This document shows positions 1-6,493 of a stretch of DNA of 9,359 bases, in pieces. The notes under the pieces were generated by a model. It did not search any database. It saw only the letters and a list, made by a program, of their open reading frames with translations, and was not told where the DNA came from. Positions within the stretch are counted from its first letter, which is position 1; the number at the start of each line of letters is the position of its first letter. The DNA is from Nitrospirota bacterium (GTDB lineage: Bacteria; Nitrospirota; Nitrospiria; SBBL01; Manganitrophaceae). Where the stretch lies: positions 1-9,359 of the forward strand of contig JAHFEM010000038.1 of the NCBI GenBank assembly GCA_023248505.1, given 5' to 3'. The translations under genes and the position numbers were made by a program.

Positions 1-149
1 CCGATCACGCGGCTCTCATAATTGGGCCACTGCTCGAACCGAATGTGGGACTCAAAACCAGAGACCTGATAGTAATCTTCGACATCAATCGTCAGCGCGT
101 TCAACATCGCTTTTTTCTCTTTGACCTTCATCCGCATTTCTATCTTCAT
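1..149 (-). CDS. XrtA-type polysaccharide deacetylase, N-terminal fragment (cut by window edge)
   Basis: Only the first 49 or so codons are inside the window. The protein starts with a Lys-rich stretch, then reads NALTIDVEDYYQVSGFE and continues with a WPNYESRV-like segment. This is the characteristic start of the polysaccharide deacetylases of XrtA/PEP-CTERM EPS loci (NodB-fold family with a DUF3473-type C-terminus), where the Asp-Val-Glu-Asp stretch is the first metal/catalytic motif. Family members remove acetyl groups from amino sugars of the exported polymer. The ATG at 149 is preceded by GAGG with 8 bases spacing, and it overlaps the stop codon of the beta-barrel gene as ATGA, so the two are probably translationally coupled. 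The catalytic His residues and C-terminus lie outside the window, so activity cannot be judged. Family assignment rests on the N-terminal motif only, but that motif is distinctive. Confidence 0.82.
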   Translation of the reverse strand, partial: MKIEMRMKVKEKKAMLNALTIDVEDYYQVSGFESHIRFEQWPNYESRVI

Positions 150-1378
150 TGCATCATCCTCAACGGGAACGCCGTGGCCGTCAGGGTAACCATCACCAGG
201 TTCCTCCGAGCATCCTGGTCGGTCGCCCCTCCTTCCGTCTGCTGATTCAAGTAGGAATAATTCACCCCTCCTCTCAGCCAAGAGAGGAGATTCATTTCGA
301 TTCCTGCCCCGATCTCCTGGGTGGTGATCTTTATAGGAGGTCCGGAAAGGGCGTCATTAATGCCATAGCCGAGACGAAGAGAGACGGAAGCGGACCTCCC
401 CAGAACCTGCGTGACTTGGGCCACCAGATTCTGGCTGAGGGTGGCCGTCGTTGTCACCCCCCCTCCGGTTCCGATGCCCCTGTTGTATTGAAACGAGAGA
501 CTTCCCGAGGGGCCGGTCTTCCCTAACCCTGCGCTCACTGTCCAGTGGGTCTCCCCTCCCGGAGTGACCGCAACACCCGTTCCAACATTCATCGTGGAAG
601 TGGGGTCGATATGGTAGAGGTCCCCTAGATCAAAACGGTGGACCGCAATCGAATCGGCCTTCTCATAATCAGTGACGGATGTAAAATAAGAGACCGTCCA
701 CTGCATCCGTCGCGAAGTCTGGTAAATCCCGCTCAGACCGCCTTCATGAACGAAGTAATCTTCCAGGGTCCCTCCCTGATATCGATTGATCAGATGGGCA
801 TAGGAAAGCGCCGTACTGAAGAGAGGGGTCCACGTATAGCCGAGATTGATCCCGGCACGGTTCCTGAACGTGTTTGTCCGGCCGACCTGAATGCCCTGGT
901 TGGCCTCCCGTGGAAGAGCCGAGCTACTCGATCCAAAGGAAAATGCGGGAAGCTCCGGCACATAAGCGATGCTCTCTGTAATGCGGAGGTCAAGCCGCCT
1001 GACCTGCTCTGAAGCAAATGGAAGATGGAGATTCATCGCGAGGGTCTGGCCATATTGGTTCTCTTCCGGATGGCGAAGATTCAACTCCAAGCTCCCTTCA
1101 TACCTTGCGGACAGGTTCCAATTTCGGTCGTCAGCGGCCAATGTCAATTGCGGGCCGACCATGGTTGTGAAATCACTTTCTCGAAAGTCCTCCACCTCTG
1201 TGAAGAAAAAATTATCATTGTATCTTTCCGAGAGAGCAAGGGAAGGAGAAAAAGTAACGAATCCCTCTGCATTTCCTTGAAGTCCGATCAGGAGGACGAA
1301 AATCGGTGTGACCCATCGGACCCACACGCAAAATCTTCTCCGGAAAAAGATTAAGAGTCGAGTATTGGGCACTCTCAA
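146..1378 (-). CDS. EPS-locus outer-membrane beta-barrel protein (PEP-CTERM-associated OMP type)
   Basis: About 411 residues. An N-terminal signal peptide ends in a hydrophobic run (TPIFVLLIGLQ) with a probable cut after GNA. The mature part begins with a SLALSERYNDNFFF-type segment and continues as alternating polar/aromatic strands with Gly/Asn turns to the C-terminus, as expected for an outer-membrane barrel. The 'tYtDN' start and the place between the sugar transferase and the deacetylase match the PEP-CTERM-system outer-membrane protein family (TIGR03016-like, BBP2-like barrels). Its likely job is to help EPS cross or anchor at the outer membrane; this is inferred from context. The start is uncertain because no ATG lies before the signal peptide. 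TTG at 1378 (GGGG six bases upstream), GTG at 1372 and GTG at 1327 (GGAG ten bases upstream, giving a tight 20-residue signal) are all possible. Starting further upstream would overlap the sugar transferase and add a charged tail without a visible ribosome-binding site. Confidence 0.8.
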   Translation of the reverse strand: MRVPNTRLLIFFRRRFCVWVRWVTPIFVLLIGLQGNAEGFVTFSPSLALSERYNDNFFFTEVEDFRESDFTTMVGPQLTLAADDRNWNLSARYEGSLELNLRHPEENQYGQTLAMNLHLPFASEQVRRLDLRITESIAYVPELPAFSFGSSSSALPREANQGIQVGRTNTFRNRAGINLGYTWTPLFSTALSYAHLINRYQGGTLEDYFVHEGGLSGIYQTSRRMQWTVSYFTSVTDYEKADSIAVHRFDLGDLYHIDPTSTMNVGTGVAVTPGGETHWTVSAGLGKTGPSGSLSFQYNRGIGTGGGVTTTATLSQNLVAQVTQVLGRSASVSLRLGYGINDALSGPPIKITTQEIGAGIEMNLLSWLRGGVNYSYLNQQTEGGATDQDARRNLVMVTLTATAFPLRMMQ

Positions 1379-1424
1379 TCCGTTCCCCGCCCTCCAACGC
1401 GCGGTTTCCGATTCTCGCTCCTCT

Positions 1425-2762
1425 TCATCGGGCCCCCTTCCCGCCCAAGATAACTTGAATGGTCTCCATGACAATGGTTAGATCAAAAAAAGGAGAGAGA
1501 TGTTTGATGTAGTAGAGGTCATATTGAAGCTTTTCCAGGGCATCCTCCTCGGTCGATCCATATTGGTATTTGACCTGGGCCCAGCCGGTCAGTCCGGGTT
1601 TGACGGTAAACCGGAGATCATAATAGGGGATTTTCTTCCGAAGCTGTTCGACGAAAACGGCCCGTTCCGGACGGGGCCCGACAAAACTCATCTCCCCTCT
1701 CAGGACATTGATCATCTGCGGAATCTCATCGAGACGGAGCAATCGCATCACCCTTCCTAGTCGCGTCACGCGGGGATCATTTTCACTGGCCCAGACAGGG
1801 CCGGTTGCGATCTCCGCATCCTGACGCATCGAGCGGAATTTAATGACCATGAATGTCCTTCCCTTCTCTCCCACCCGCTCTTGGCGATAAAAGACGGGCC
1901 CTTTCGATTCGAGCTTGATCAGGACGCTCAGGATCAAGAAGATCGGAACTGAAAAAATCAGCCCGACGGAAGCAAGAAGGATATCAAGAGAGCGCTTCGC
2001 GATGCGCATAATTCTCAGTCGATTGAATCCCTCGCTAAAGATCAGGCTGCTTGGCCGGAGCGGCCTGACCAGGATCTTGCCCGAAATCTGCTCATAAAAA
2101 GAAACCCCCTCTACAACCTCGACGCCCTGCACCCGAAGGTTCAGGAGCGCCTCGACCGGAAGCTGTCTGCGCCGATCACTGAGGGCGATCACCACTTTGC
2201 GGACCTGATGCACACCAAGAACATCTCCCAATTTTCCCCATTCCTCTCCCAGCTTATCCGGAGCGCCTAAATCCCATTTGAACTGAATGGGCCGATACCC
2301 GAGATTCCGGTGGCGGATGAGCGTTTCCATCAGGAGTGTGGCAACTTGTCCAGATCCGATGATGAGAACGGGCGTCTCCCAATGGCGTACAGCAGCCAAT
2401 GCCTGGTAGCCGAGACGAAGTCCGATCAAAATAAATGGGAAGAAAGCAAGATGTACCCAGAATCCCCGTGCTGATGCGATTCTACCAGGGGTGATCAAAT
2501 AGATCGCAAACAGAATTCCCCCGGCAAGCAAGATCGCTTGAAGATGCTTCACCCAAAATTCTTTCAGCGAAAATCGGGGGAAGGAGGGATGCAGTTCATT
2601 ATAATAGAGAGAGATCTGAACGACCAGCGGGAATAAAATCAGATTGGCCCACCCGCCTCCCCTCGTCGTAGACCACATGAAAAAGAGGAGAATAAGCGCA
2701 TTTTCCAAGACGAAGTAAACAGTATCCCGAATAGGGAGATAACGATTAAAAATTCGAATCAT
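1425..2762 (-). CDS. Polyprenyl-phosphate sugar transferase (initiating EPS glycosyltransferase, EpsB_2/TIGR03013-like)
   Basis: 445 residues. Begins MIRIFNRYLP, typical of the XrtA-associated sugar transferase family. Hydrophobic segments at about 16-31, 40-54, 76-91 and 101-121 form the membrane part. A Rossmann-like CoA-binding-type domain follows at about 130-230 (VLIIGSGQVA). The C-terminal bacterial sugar transferase domain starts at KRSLDILLA (256) with a membrane re-entrant stretch (about 258-283), then GPVFYRQERVGEKG (288-301), KFRSM (308-312), LRLDEIPQ (342-349), VLRGEMSFVGPRPE (353-366) and KPGLTGWAQV (388-397). These include the acidic and Arg/Pro motifs of the PF02397 active site. 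The enzyme transfers a sugar-1-phosphate from a nucleotide sugar to undecaprenyl phosphate at the inner membrane, the first step of repeat-unit synthesis. The ATG has GGTGG nine bases upstream. It follows the kinase after 82 bases and is probably in the same operon. Confidence 0.93.
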   Translation of the reverse strand: MIRIFNRYLPIRDTVYFVLENALILLFFMWSTTRGGGWANLILFPLVVQISLYYNELHPSFPRFSLKEFWVKHLQAILLAGGILFAIYLITPGRIASARGFWVHLAFFPFILIGLRLGYQALAAVRHWETPVLIIGSGQVATLLMETLIRHRNLGYRPIQFKWDLGAPDKLGEEWGKLGDVLGVHQVRKVVIALSDRRRQLPVEALLNLRVQGVEVVEGVSFYEQISGKILVRPLRPSSLIFSEGFNRLRIMRIAKRSLDILLASVGLIFSVPIFLILSVLIKLESKGPVFYRQERVGEKGRTFMVIKFRSMRQDAEIATGPVWASENDPRVTRLGRVMRLLRLDEIPQMINVLRGEMSFVGPRPERAVFVEQLRKKIPYYDLRFTVKPGLTGWAQVKYQYGSTEEDALEKLQYDLYYIKHLSPFFDLTIVMETIQVILGGKGAR

Positions 2763-2844
2763 AGTCTAAATCCACCAGAGAGAAGGGTCGAAATGGTTAT
2801 AAAACCAAGATCACAATGGCACTTTGAAATGCTCTTCACACCGA

Positions 2845-3552
2845 CTAATATCCATACCCATAATACTGAGCGGGCCATTCCATTTTGGCCCTGTTCAAAA
2901 CGCTTCCAATGATTTTTGAAGAACCGAGTGATTTCATTGCCTGGGTAAGGACCTGTTCAGGGACCTCGCCCGCTCGGACCACAACAAGGATGCCATCGAC
3001 CGAGTCAGAAATGAGACTCATATCGAAAAGAGGAAGAATCGGCGGGGCATCTATCCAAATGTAGTCAAACCAGGCCCGCACTTCCGTCAAAACATGTTTG
3101 ATTTCCTCCGTCGTCCAGATGTTATTTTCTTTGCCCGATCGGCGTCCCATCGGGAGAATGGCCAAATTCTCAACCGGTCCCTTTCTGAATGCACTCCCAA
3201 GCTGCACTTTCCCTTCGATAACATCGATCAGGCCGGGCTCGTCTCCCAATTCGAACTGTTTTGCTAATGTCGGATTCTTAAAATCGCCATCAACGATAAG
3301 GCACCTCTTCCCGAAATCTCTGGCGCACACAACCGCCAGATTGGAAGAAGTCGTCGTTTTCCCCTCCCCCTTTACCGAGCTGGTCAGGGCGATCATCTTT
3401 TTTTCCGGCATGCGGCAGAGCTGATCTACCTTTGCGAAAAGCATCCGGTACCGGTCGGAGGCAAGGGAAGCCCTCCTAGTGAGGGTTACCAAGCCTTCCC
3501 GCTTTCCTTCCTGAAAATCAGGTATGACTTTTTTCATCATTTGTTCTCTCAT
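2845..3552 (-). CDS. Tyrosine autokinase / chain-length regulator ATPase (CpsD/CapB-like, XrtA-associated type)
   Basis: About 235 residues. Single-domain bacterial tyrosine (BY) kinase: Walker A SSVKGEGKTTTSSNLA (about 58-73), Walker A' LIVDGDF (85-91), Walker B YIWIDAPP (164-171), and a C-terminal tyrosine cluster YYGYGY that would be the autophosphorylation tail. Such kinases are cytoplasmic partners of a Wzz-type membrane protein and cycle between phosphorylated and free states to control polymerisation and chain length. Here the partner is the gene just upstream, and the two reading frames overlap by about 35 bases, consistent with translational coupling and a complex. The frame is open from a TTG at 3558, but I prefer the ATG at 3552, which has GGGG six bases upstream; ATG at 3540 is also possible. 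The C-terminal Tyr tail is short (four Tyr), as in other single-domain BY-kinases. Confidence 0.92.
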   Translation of the reverse strand: MREQMMKKVIPDFQEGKREGLVTLTRRASLASDRYRMLFAKVDQLCRMPEKKMIALTSSVKGEGKTTTSSNLAVVCARDFGKRCLIVDGDFKNPTLAKQFELGDEPGLIDVIEGKVQLGSAFRKGPVENLAILPMGRRSGKENNIWTTEEIKHVLTEVRAWFDYIWIDAPPILPLFDMSLISDSVDGILVVVRAGEVPEQVLTQAMKSLGSSKIIGSVLNRAKMEWPAQYYGYGY

Positions 3553-5152
3553 AATCAACCCCGGATTTACTCAAGTATTTCTCAGTGAGCCTCAATTCTT
3601 CGTCAAAGTCCGGGATAGAGGCAAGGACCCGTACGGATGTAATCCGCTCCACTTCTTCAGGTCTTCGGATGGAGCTATCGAGTTTCTCTCGGATAAACGC
3701 AAGTCCCACCCCTACTCCAAGTCCGGCGGCAATCCCAATCAAGCCGATCTGCATCGGCACCGGCTTGAAGGGTCTCTCCGGAAGATTGGCTGAATCGAGA
3801 ATTCGGAATTGTTCTCCCTTTTGCCGCTTCTCAAGATTTTCGGAAATTTTTGCGTTTAACTTCTTATCCAAGAGAGCTTGATAGTTTTTCTTGGTGTTTT
3901 CATAATCTCGTTCCAAAACAGCCAGTTCCTGCTCACGGGCCGGCACGCTTTCAACCCGCTTCTCATAGGTCTGAATCTGCTTTTCAAGACCGCGCTCACG
4001 ATCCTTTAGTGAGTTCAGCTCCACGTCGACCGCTTGAAGTTGCCTTTGGAGCTCGGCGATATGTGCCCTCTCCATCTCAAAGCCGATCGGCCGTCTCATC
4101 TGCGCTCTTCCCCGATCGCCTTCAACCGACCCGCTCAATCCCGGTGGAAGGGTTCCCATCTCGCTCATCTCCGTTTGAGCGACCTGATCCTCAAGATCTT
4201 GAATCTCCCGCTTGAGCATAATGATATCGGGATAGTTCTCCTTATACTCCGTCTGCAGATTGGCGAGATCCGTTTTCTTCTGAATTAATTTAAGCATCAG
4301 AGGAGAGGGGGGCCTTTCCGTGGAAGGAAGTGAGATCCCCGATCTGAGGAGAGCATCATCATCGCCTCCTCTTCCCTGTTTCACTCCTTCATCAATCCTC
4401 TGCTTTGTCAATTCGACCGTCTTCTCAAGAACTGTTCTGCGATCCTGCGCCGCGCGCTTGGCCAATTGGGTCGCCAGCAGGTCAGATTGAATCCGATCAA
4501 GCGACCGAAGGTTCGCCTCCAACTGTTGCGGAAGCTCCCCCATATACGACCGCTTGAACTCACCGATTCGGGTCTCCTGCAGCACGAGCGTATCTTTCAA
4601 GTTCTTCAGTTCATTATCGAGAAATTCAGTGGTTCCCTCGACCAACTGCTCGCGGATCTTCAGATTCTCTTCGATGAAGAGAGACGCCAGTTCGTTGGTC
4701 ACATTCATCACCATCACCGGATTCTTCCCTTGAAAGGAAAGTGAAAAAGCCTCGATACTGTTGTTTCTTGCAACGGTTGTTTTGACCTCAATATTATTTC
4801 TCATCTGATTAATGACTTCCTCGGAGGCCACTTTCTTCGATTCTTCAGGATAGAGATCAAATTTCTGGATGATTTTCTCGAGGAGGGAGCGGCTCATAAT
4901 CTGTTGCTGGATGGTCGAGAGACGACCTTCCACCGTCCCCGAAACAGCCGATTTAACATATTCTTCCGGAACTTTCTGCGCTTCCACCAAGATCAGCGTA
5001 CTGGATCGATAAACTTTGGGAAGTTTCAGAATAAGAATGACTGAGATCAGAATCCCTGCGATGAGCGGGAGGATAATCCACACCTTCTGGCGCCAAACCA
5101 TCCCGAGGTAATCACGCACAAGTTGTTGAAGATCTTGACCTTTCTCTTCCAT
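3518..5152 (-). CDS. Polysaccharide chain-length determinant protein (Wzz/GNVR, XrtA type)
   Basis: 544 residues. Cytoplasmic N-terminus, first membrane helix at about 24-43, then a Wzz domain (STLILVEAQKVPEEYV, then RLSTIQQQIMSR) as in TIGR03007-type PEP-CTERM chain-length proteins. The long periplasmic part is coiled coil at about 165-255 and 290-330, then again at 360-440. A GNVR segment follows (about 405-462: PAREQELAVLERDYENTKKNY and ANLPERPFKPVP), with a second membrane helix at about 467-486 and a cytoplasmic tail that would contact the kinase. It forms the periplasmic oligomer that sets polymer length and bridges the inner-membrane synthase to the outer-membrane exporter. ATG start with AGGG six bases upstream. 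It is 53 bases from the export gene upstream and overlaps the kinase gene downstream. A Gly/Asp-rich loop (259-280) and a Gly/Pro-rich loop (332-355) interrupt the coiled coil. Confidence 0.94.
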   Translation of the reverse strand: MEEKGQDLQQLVRDYLGMVWRQKVWIILPLIAGILISVILILKLPKVYRSSTLILVEAQKVPEEYVKSAVSGTVEGRLSTIQQQIMSRSLLEKIIQKFDLYPEESKKVASEEVINQMRNNIEVKTTVARNNSIEAFSLSFQGKNPVMVMNVTNELASLFIEENLKIREQLVEGTTEFLDNELKNLKDTLVLQETRIGEFKRSYMGELPQQLEANLRSLDRIQSDLLATQLAKRAAQDRRTVLEKTVELTKQRIDEGVKQGRGGDDDALLRSGISLPSTERPPSPLMLKLIQKKTDLANLQTEYKENYPDIIMLKREIQDLEDQVAQTEMSEMGTLPPGLSGSVEGDRGRAQMRRPIGFEMERAHIAELQRQLQAVDVELNSLKDRERGLEKQIQTYEKRVESVPAREQELAVLERDYENTKKNYQALLDKKLNAKISENLEKRQKGEQFRILDSANLPERPFKPVPMQIGLIGIAAGLGVGVGLAFIREKLDSSIRRPEEVERITSVRVLASIPDFDEELRLTEKYLSKSGVDYERTNDEKSHT

Positions 5153-5205
5153 TTTTAACCCTATATTAAGGACTGATTCGCGTTTTCACTGCTGAATTGA
5201 AAGCT

Positions 5206-5826
5206 CTATGGAACCAGAATGGTATCCCCCCGATGGAGGAGAACGTTTCCATCCGGATTCCTACCGTTCACAATATCCTTGTAACGGACTCGAATCCGAG
5301 TCTCGCCCCCTCCTTCTCTTCGCAAAAGGAGAATGTTATCCGGATCCGCATACTGGGTAAATCCGCCGGATAAAGACAATGCCTGCAGGAGGGTTGTCTC
5401 ACTGCGAAGCTGAAGTTTGCCTGGATGGGCAACCTCCCCGAGGATAAAAACCGATAAGCTGTTGACCTCGCGGACAATGACAGAAACTTCGGGCGTCTCT
5501 TTATATTCCTGTAAATGGTCTTTGATTGAGTCACGTAATTGAGCCGCAGTCAAACCGGCCGCCTGTAAATCGCCGATAATCGGGAGCGAAATCTTACCGT
5601 CTGGGCGGATGGAAACCGTCCTTGAGAGCGCCTCATTTTTCCAAACGAGGATCTCTAAGAGATCTTCCGCCCCAAGAACATAATCCCCAGAAGTGGAAAT
5701 AACCGTATCCTGCATCTTGGCCGTTTGGTTTTCAGAATGCGGCATCACTCTTTGACGATTGGAACATGCCCCATTCATAAGCAGAATGAATCCTAGTAAG
5801 ATAATCAGATACTTTCCGACGGCCAC
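5206..5826 (-). CDS. Wza-type polysaccharide export lipoprotein (PEP-CTERM export family)
   Basis: 206 residues from a GTG start. The signal sequence (KYLIILLGFILLMNGAC) ends in a lipobox-like NGAC, so Cys21 is the probable lipid anchor. A Poly_export domain follows at about 48-122 (DYVLGAEDLLEILVWKNE, then SIRPDGKISLPIIGDL, then the AAGLTAAQL helix), then one SLBB domain at about 127-180 (FILGEVAHPGKLQL, LLQALSLSGGFTQYADPDNI) and the closing HRGDTILVP. It is the short, one-SLBB kind seen in XrtA loci, probably the outer-membrane-associated export channel. The frame is open from a TTG at 5841, but GTG at 5826 is preceded by GGAGG four bases away and gives a normal signal peptide, so it is chosen. 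It is the first gene of the EPS operon. A terminator-like hairpin ends about 17 bases upstream of the start (entry at 5843-5886), suggesting control of the whole operon at this point. Confidence 0.93.
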   Translation of the reverse strand: MAVGKYLIILLGFILLMNGACSNRQRVMPHSENQTAKMQDTVISTSGDYVLGAEDLLEILVWKNEALSRTVSIRPDGKISLPIIGDLQAAGLTAAQLRDSIKDHLQEYKETPEVSVIVREVNSLSVFILGEVAHPGKLQLRSETTLLQALSLSGGFTQYADPDNILLLRREGGGETRIRVRYKDIVNGRNPDGNVLLHRGDTILVP

Positions 5827-5842
5827 ATTTCCTCCAGTCAAG

Positions 5843-5886
5843 AAATAAAAAGCCCCTCACCCAATTTTGTTCTAATGAGGGAGGGG
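5843..5886 (-). terminator. Terminator-like hairpin in the leader of the EPS operon (possible attenuator)
   Basis: On the minus strand the arm CCCCTC (5886-5881) pairs with GAGGGG (5858-5853). The stem continues after a one-base bulge through three more pairs, a mismatch and ATT/AAT, closing on the loop AGAACAA. It is followed directly by CTTTTTATTT (5852-5843). This is the form of an intrinsic terminator for transcription coming from pilZ. Its T-run ends only eight bases before the GGAGG of the export gene, leaving no room for a downstream promoter, so regulated read-through is more likely than simple termination. Confidence 0.6.
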
Positions 5887-5915
5887 TTGACACAGGTTTT
5901 CCAACATGATATACA
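5887..5915 (+). promoter_or_regulatory. sigma70-type promoter of small RNA copy A
   Basis: A perfect -35 box TTGACA (5887-5892), a 17-base spacer and a -10 box TATACA (5910-5915) preceded by TGA, giving an extended -10 (TG-N-TATACA). The same arrangement is kept in copy B at 6460-6489. The predicted start is near G5922. Confidence 0.65.
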
Positions 5916-5926
5916 AAACCTGTGTC
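5889..5926. repeat. 12-bp perfect inverted repeat over the copy A promoter
   Basis: GACACAGGTTTT at 5889-5900 and its exact reverse complement AAAACCTGTGTC at 5915-5926, separated by 14 bases. The arms cover the -35 region and the -10/start region of the plus-strand promoter, so a repressor site is possible. Read on the minus strand, the same bases make a strong hairpin in the EPS leader just before the terminator-like stem. The symmetry is lost in copy B, where only about GACA/TGTC remains, so it is specific to copy A. Confidence 0.7.
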
Positions 5927-6019
5927 TCCCCACGATGGAGATACCCCTTCCTTATGGGAAGCTCAATTTTTAAGGAAACTAAAGGGTAGCGATCTGGCCA
6001 TCGCTACCCTTTCCTTTTT
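5922..6019 (+). ncRNA. Predicted small RNA, copy A (antisense to the EPS operon leader)
   Basis: An approximately 98-base transcript is predicted from the promoter at 5887-5915 to a T-run at 6015-6019. Three stems can be drawn. SL1 is TCTCC/GGAGA (5925-5929 with 5937-5941). SL2 is TTCCTTA/TAAGGAA (5948-5954 with 5971-5977). The terminator stem is at 5981-6012. Each has a counterpart in copy B at the same relative place (6494-6592). There is no start codon with a ribosome-binding site and useful frame. It lies wholly between pilZ and the export gene, opposite to both, so it is complementary to the leader of any mRNA read from pilZ towards the export gene. It does not match the c-di-GMP riboswitch classes I remember. 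Function unknown; not recognised as any named RNA. Confidence 0.55.
5981..6019 (+). terminator. Terminator of small RNA copy A
   Basis: 13-bp perfect stem AAAGGGTAGCGAT (5981-5993) with ATCGCTACCCTTT (6000-6012), loop CTGGCC, followed by CCTTTTT (6013-6019). The tail makes it a good intrinsic terminator for plus-strand transcription, ending exactly at the pilZ stop codon (6022-6020). On the minus strand the stem begins seven bases after pilZ but is followed only by the weak tail AGTTTCC. Confidence 0.7.
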
Positions 6020-6337
6020 CTACAGGAGAAATCGAAGTCCGACCCAATACCCCTTTTGCTTCTTGAGCCCCTCTACCCAGCAAACCTCTGCCAATGTCGG
6101 GGAAGTCGCGTTCACCTTAGGGATAGGAATGCTAACCCGGATGATCTGGGATTGCGACAGAGGCGTTTCCGTCTTCAAACAAAATCCCCCACTGCTGATA
6201 TTGATTGTCCTTCCAGCGTGTATCTTCTCCTTAAGATCGAGTCCAGCAGAGGGCTCATAGATGACTTTCGTCCGAAGCCCATACCGTTCTGATCCCCTCC
6301 GTTCCCGGCTCATTGCTCTCGCCATAGCTGTCGCCAT
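6020..6337 (-). CDS. Single-domain PilZ protein (c-di-GMP receptor)
   Basis: 105 residues, almost entirely one PilZ domain. The c-di-GMP-binding signature is present: RxxxR at R14-R18 (RRGSERYG) and [DN]xSxxG at N46-G51 (NISSGG), followed by beta strands to the C-terminus (GYWVGLRFLL). Proteins like this bind c-di-GMP and change partner activity; in EPS loci they commonly make secretion respond to the second messenger. The target here is unknown. ATG at 6337 is preceded by AAGGCGGG with a one-base gap; ATG at 6325 or 6313 are also possible, the last beginning MSRERR, a usual PilZ start. It stands alone: 490 bases after the LuxR-type gene and 193 bases before the export gene, with a predicted small RNA gene of opposite direction on each side. 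Confidence 0.9.
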   Translation of the reverse strand: MATAMARAMSRERRGSERYGLRTKVIYEPSAGLDLKEKIHAGRTINISSGGFCLKTETPLSQSQIIRVSIPIPKVNATSPTLAEVCWVEGLKKQKGYWVGLRFLL

Positions 6338-6364
6338 GCCCGCCTTTCCTACAGGGTGGTTAAT

Positions 6365-6393
6365 TAATAATTGCGTAACCGATGACGTTCAAT
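6365..6393 (-). promoter_or_regulatory. Candidate proximal promoter of pilZ
   Basis: On the minus strand, TTGAAC (6393-6388), a 17-base spacer and TATTAA (6370-6365); each box matches the sigma70 consensus at four of six positions. It would start transcription about 20 bases before the pilZ ATG. Weak alone; supported by position and the AT-rich -10 region. Confidence 0.3.
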
Positions 6394-6459
6394 CTCAATG
6401 GGTTCGACGCACCGCTTCTGATAACCTTACTTCATAGGAGTATTTTGAAGGCGGGAATC

Positions 6460-6489
6460 TTGACAGGCATTCCTCAAAGATGATATAGA
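6460..6489 (+). promoter_or_regulatory. sigma70-type promoter of small RNA copy B
   Basis: Perfect -35 box TTGACA (6460-6465), an 18-base spacer and TATAGA (6484-6489), with the same TGA extended -10 as copy A. ATGATATA is identical in both copies. Similarity between the two units begins at this -35 box and not before it. Confidence 0.6.
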
Positions 6490-6493
6490 GAAA

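Noticed and set aside
1379..1474. Longer beta-barrel protein starting at TTG 1474
   Set aside because: It would overlap the sugar transferase by 50 bases, lacks a ribosome-binding site and would put a highly charged tail before the signal peptide.
2811..2830. sigma54 (-24/-12) promoter before the sugar transferase
   Set aside because: TGGCAC is present, but the GC of the -12 element is one base too far, the orientation is against the gene, and half of the match is missing.
5889..6012. c-di-GMP riboswitch (GEMM-I or II) before the EPS operon
   Set aside because: Tempting because of the PilZ context, but the conserved GEMM sequence blocks are absent on both strands, and the duplicated unit is better explained as a plus-strand promoter-RNA-terminator.
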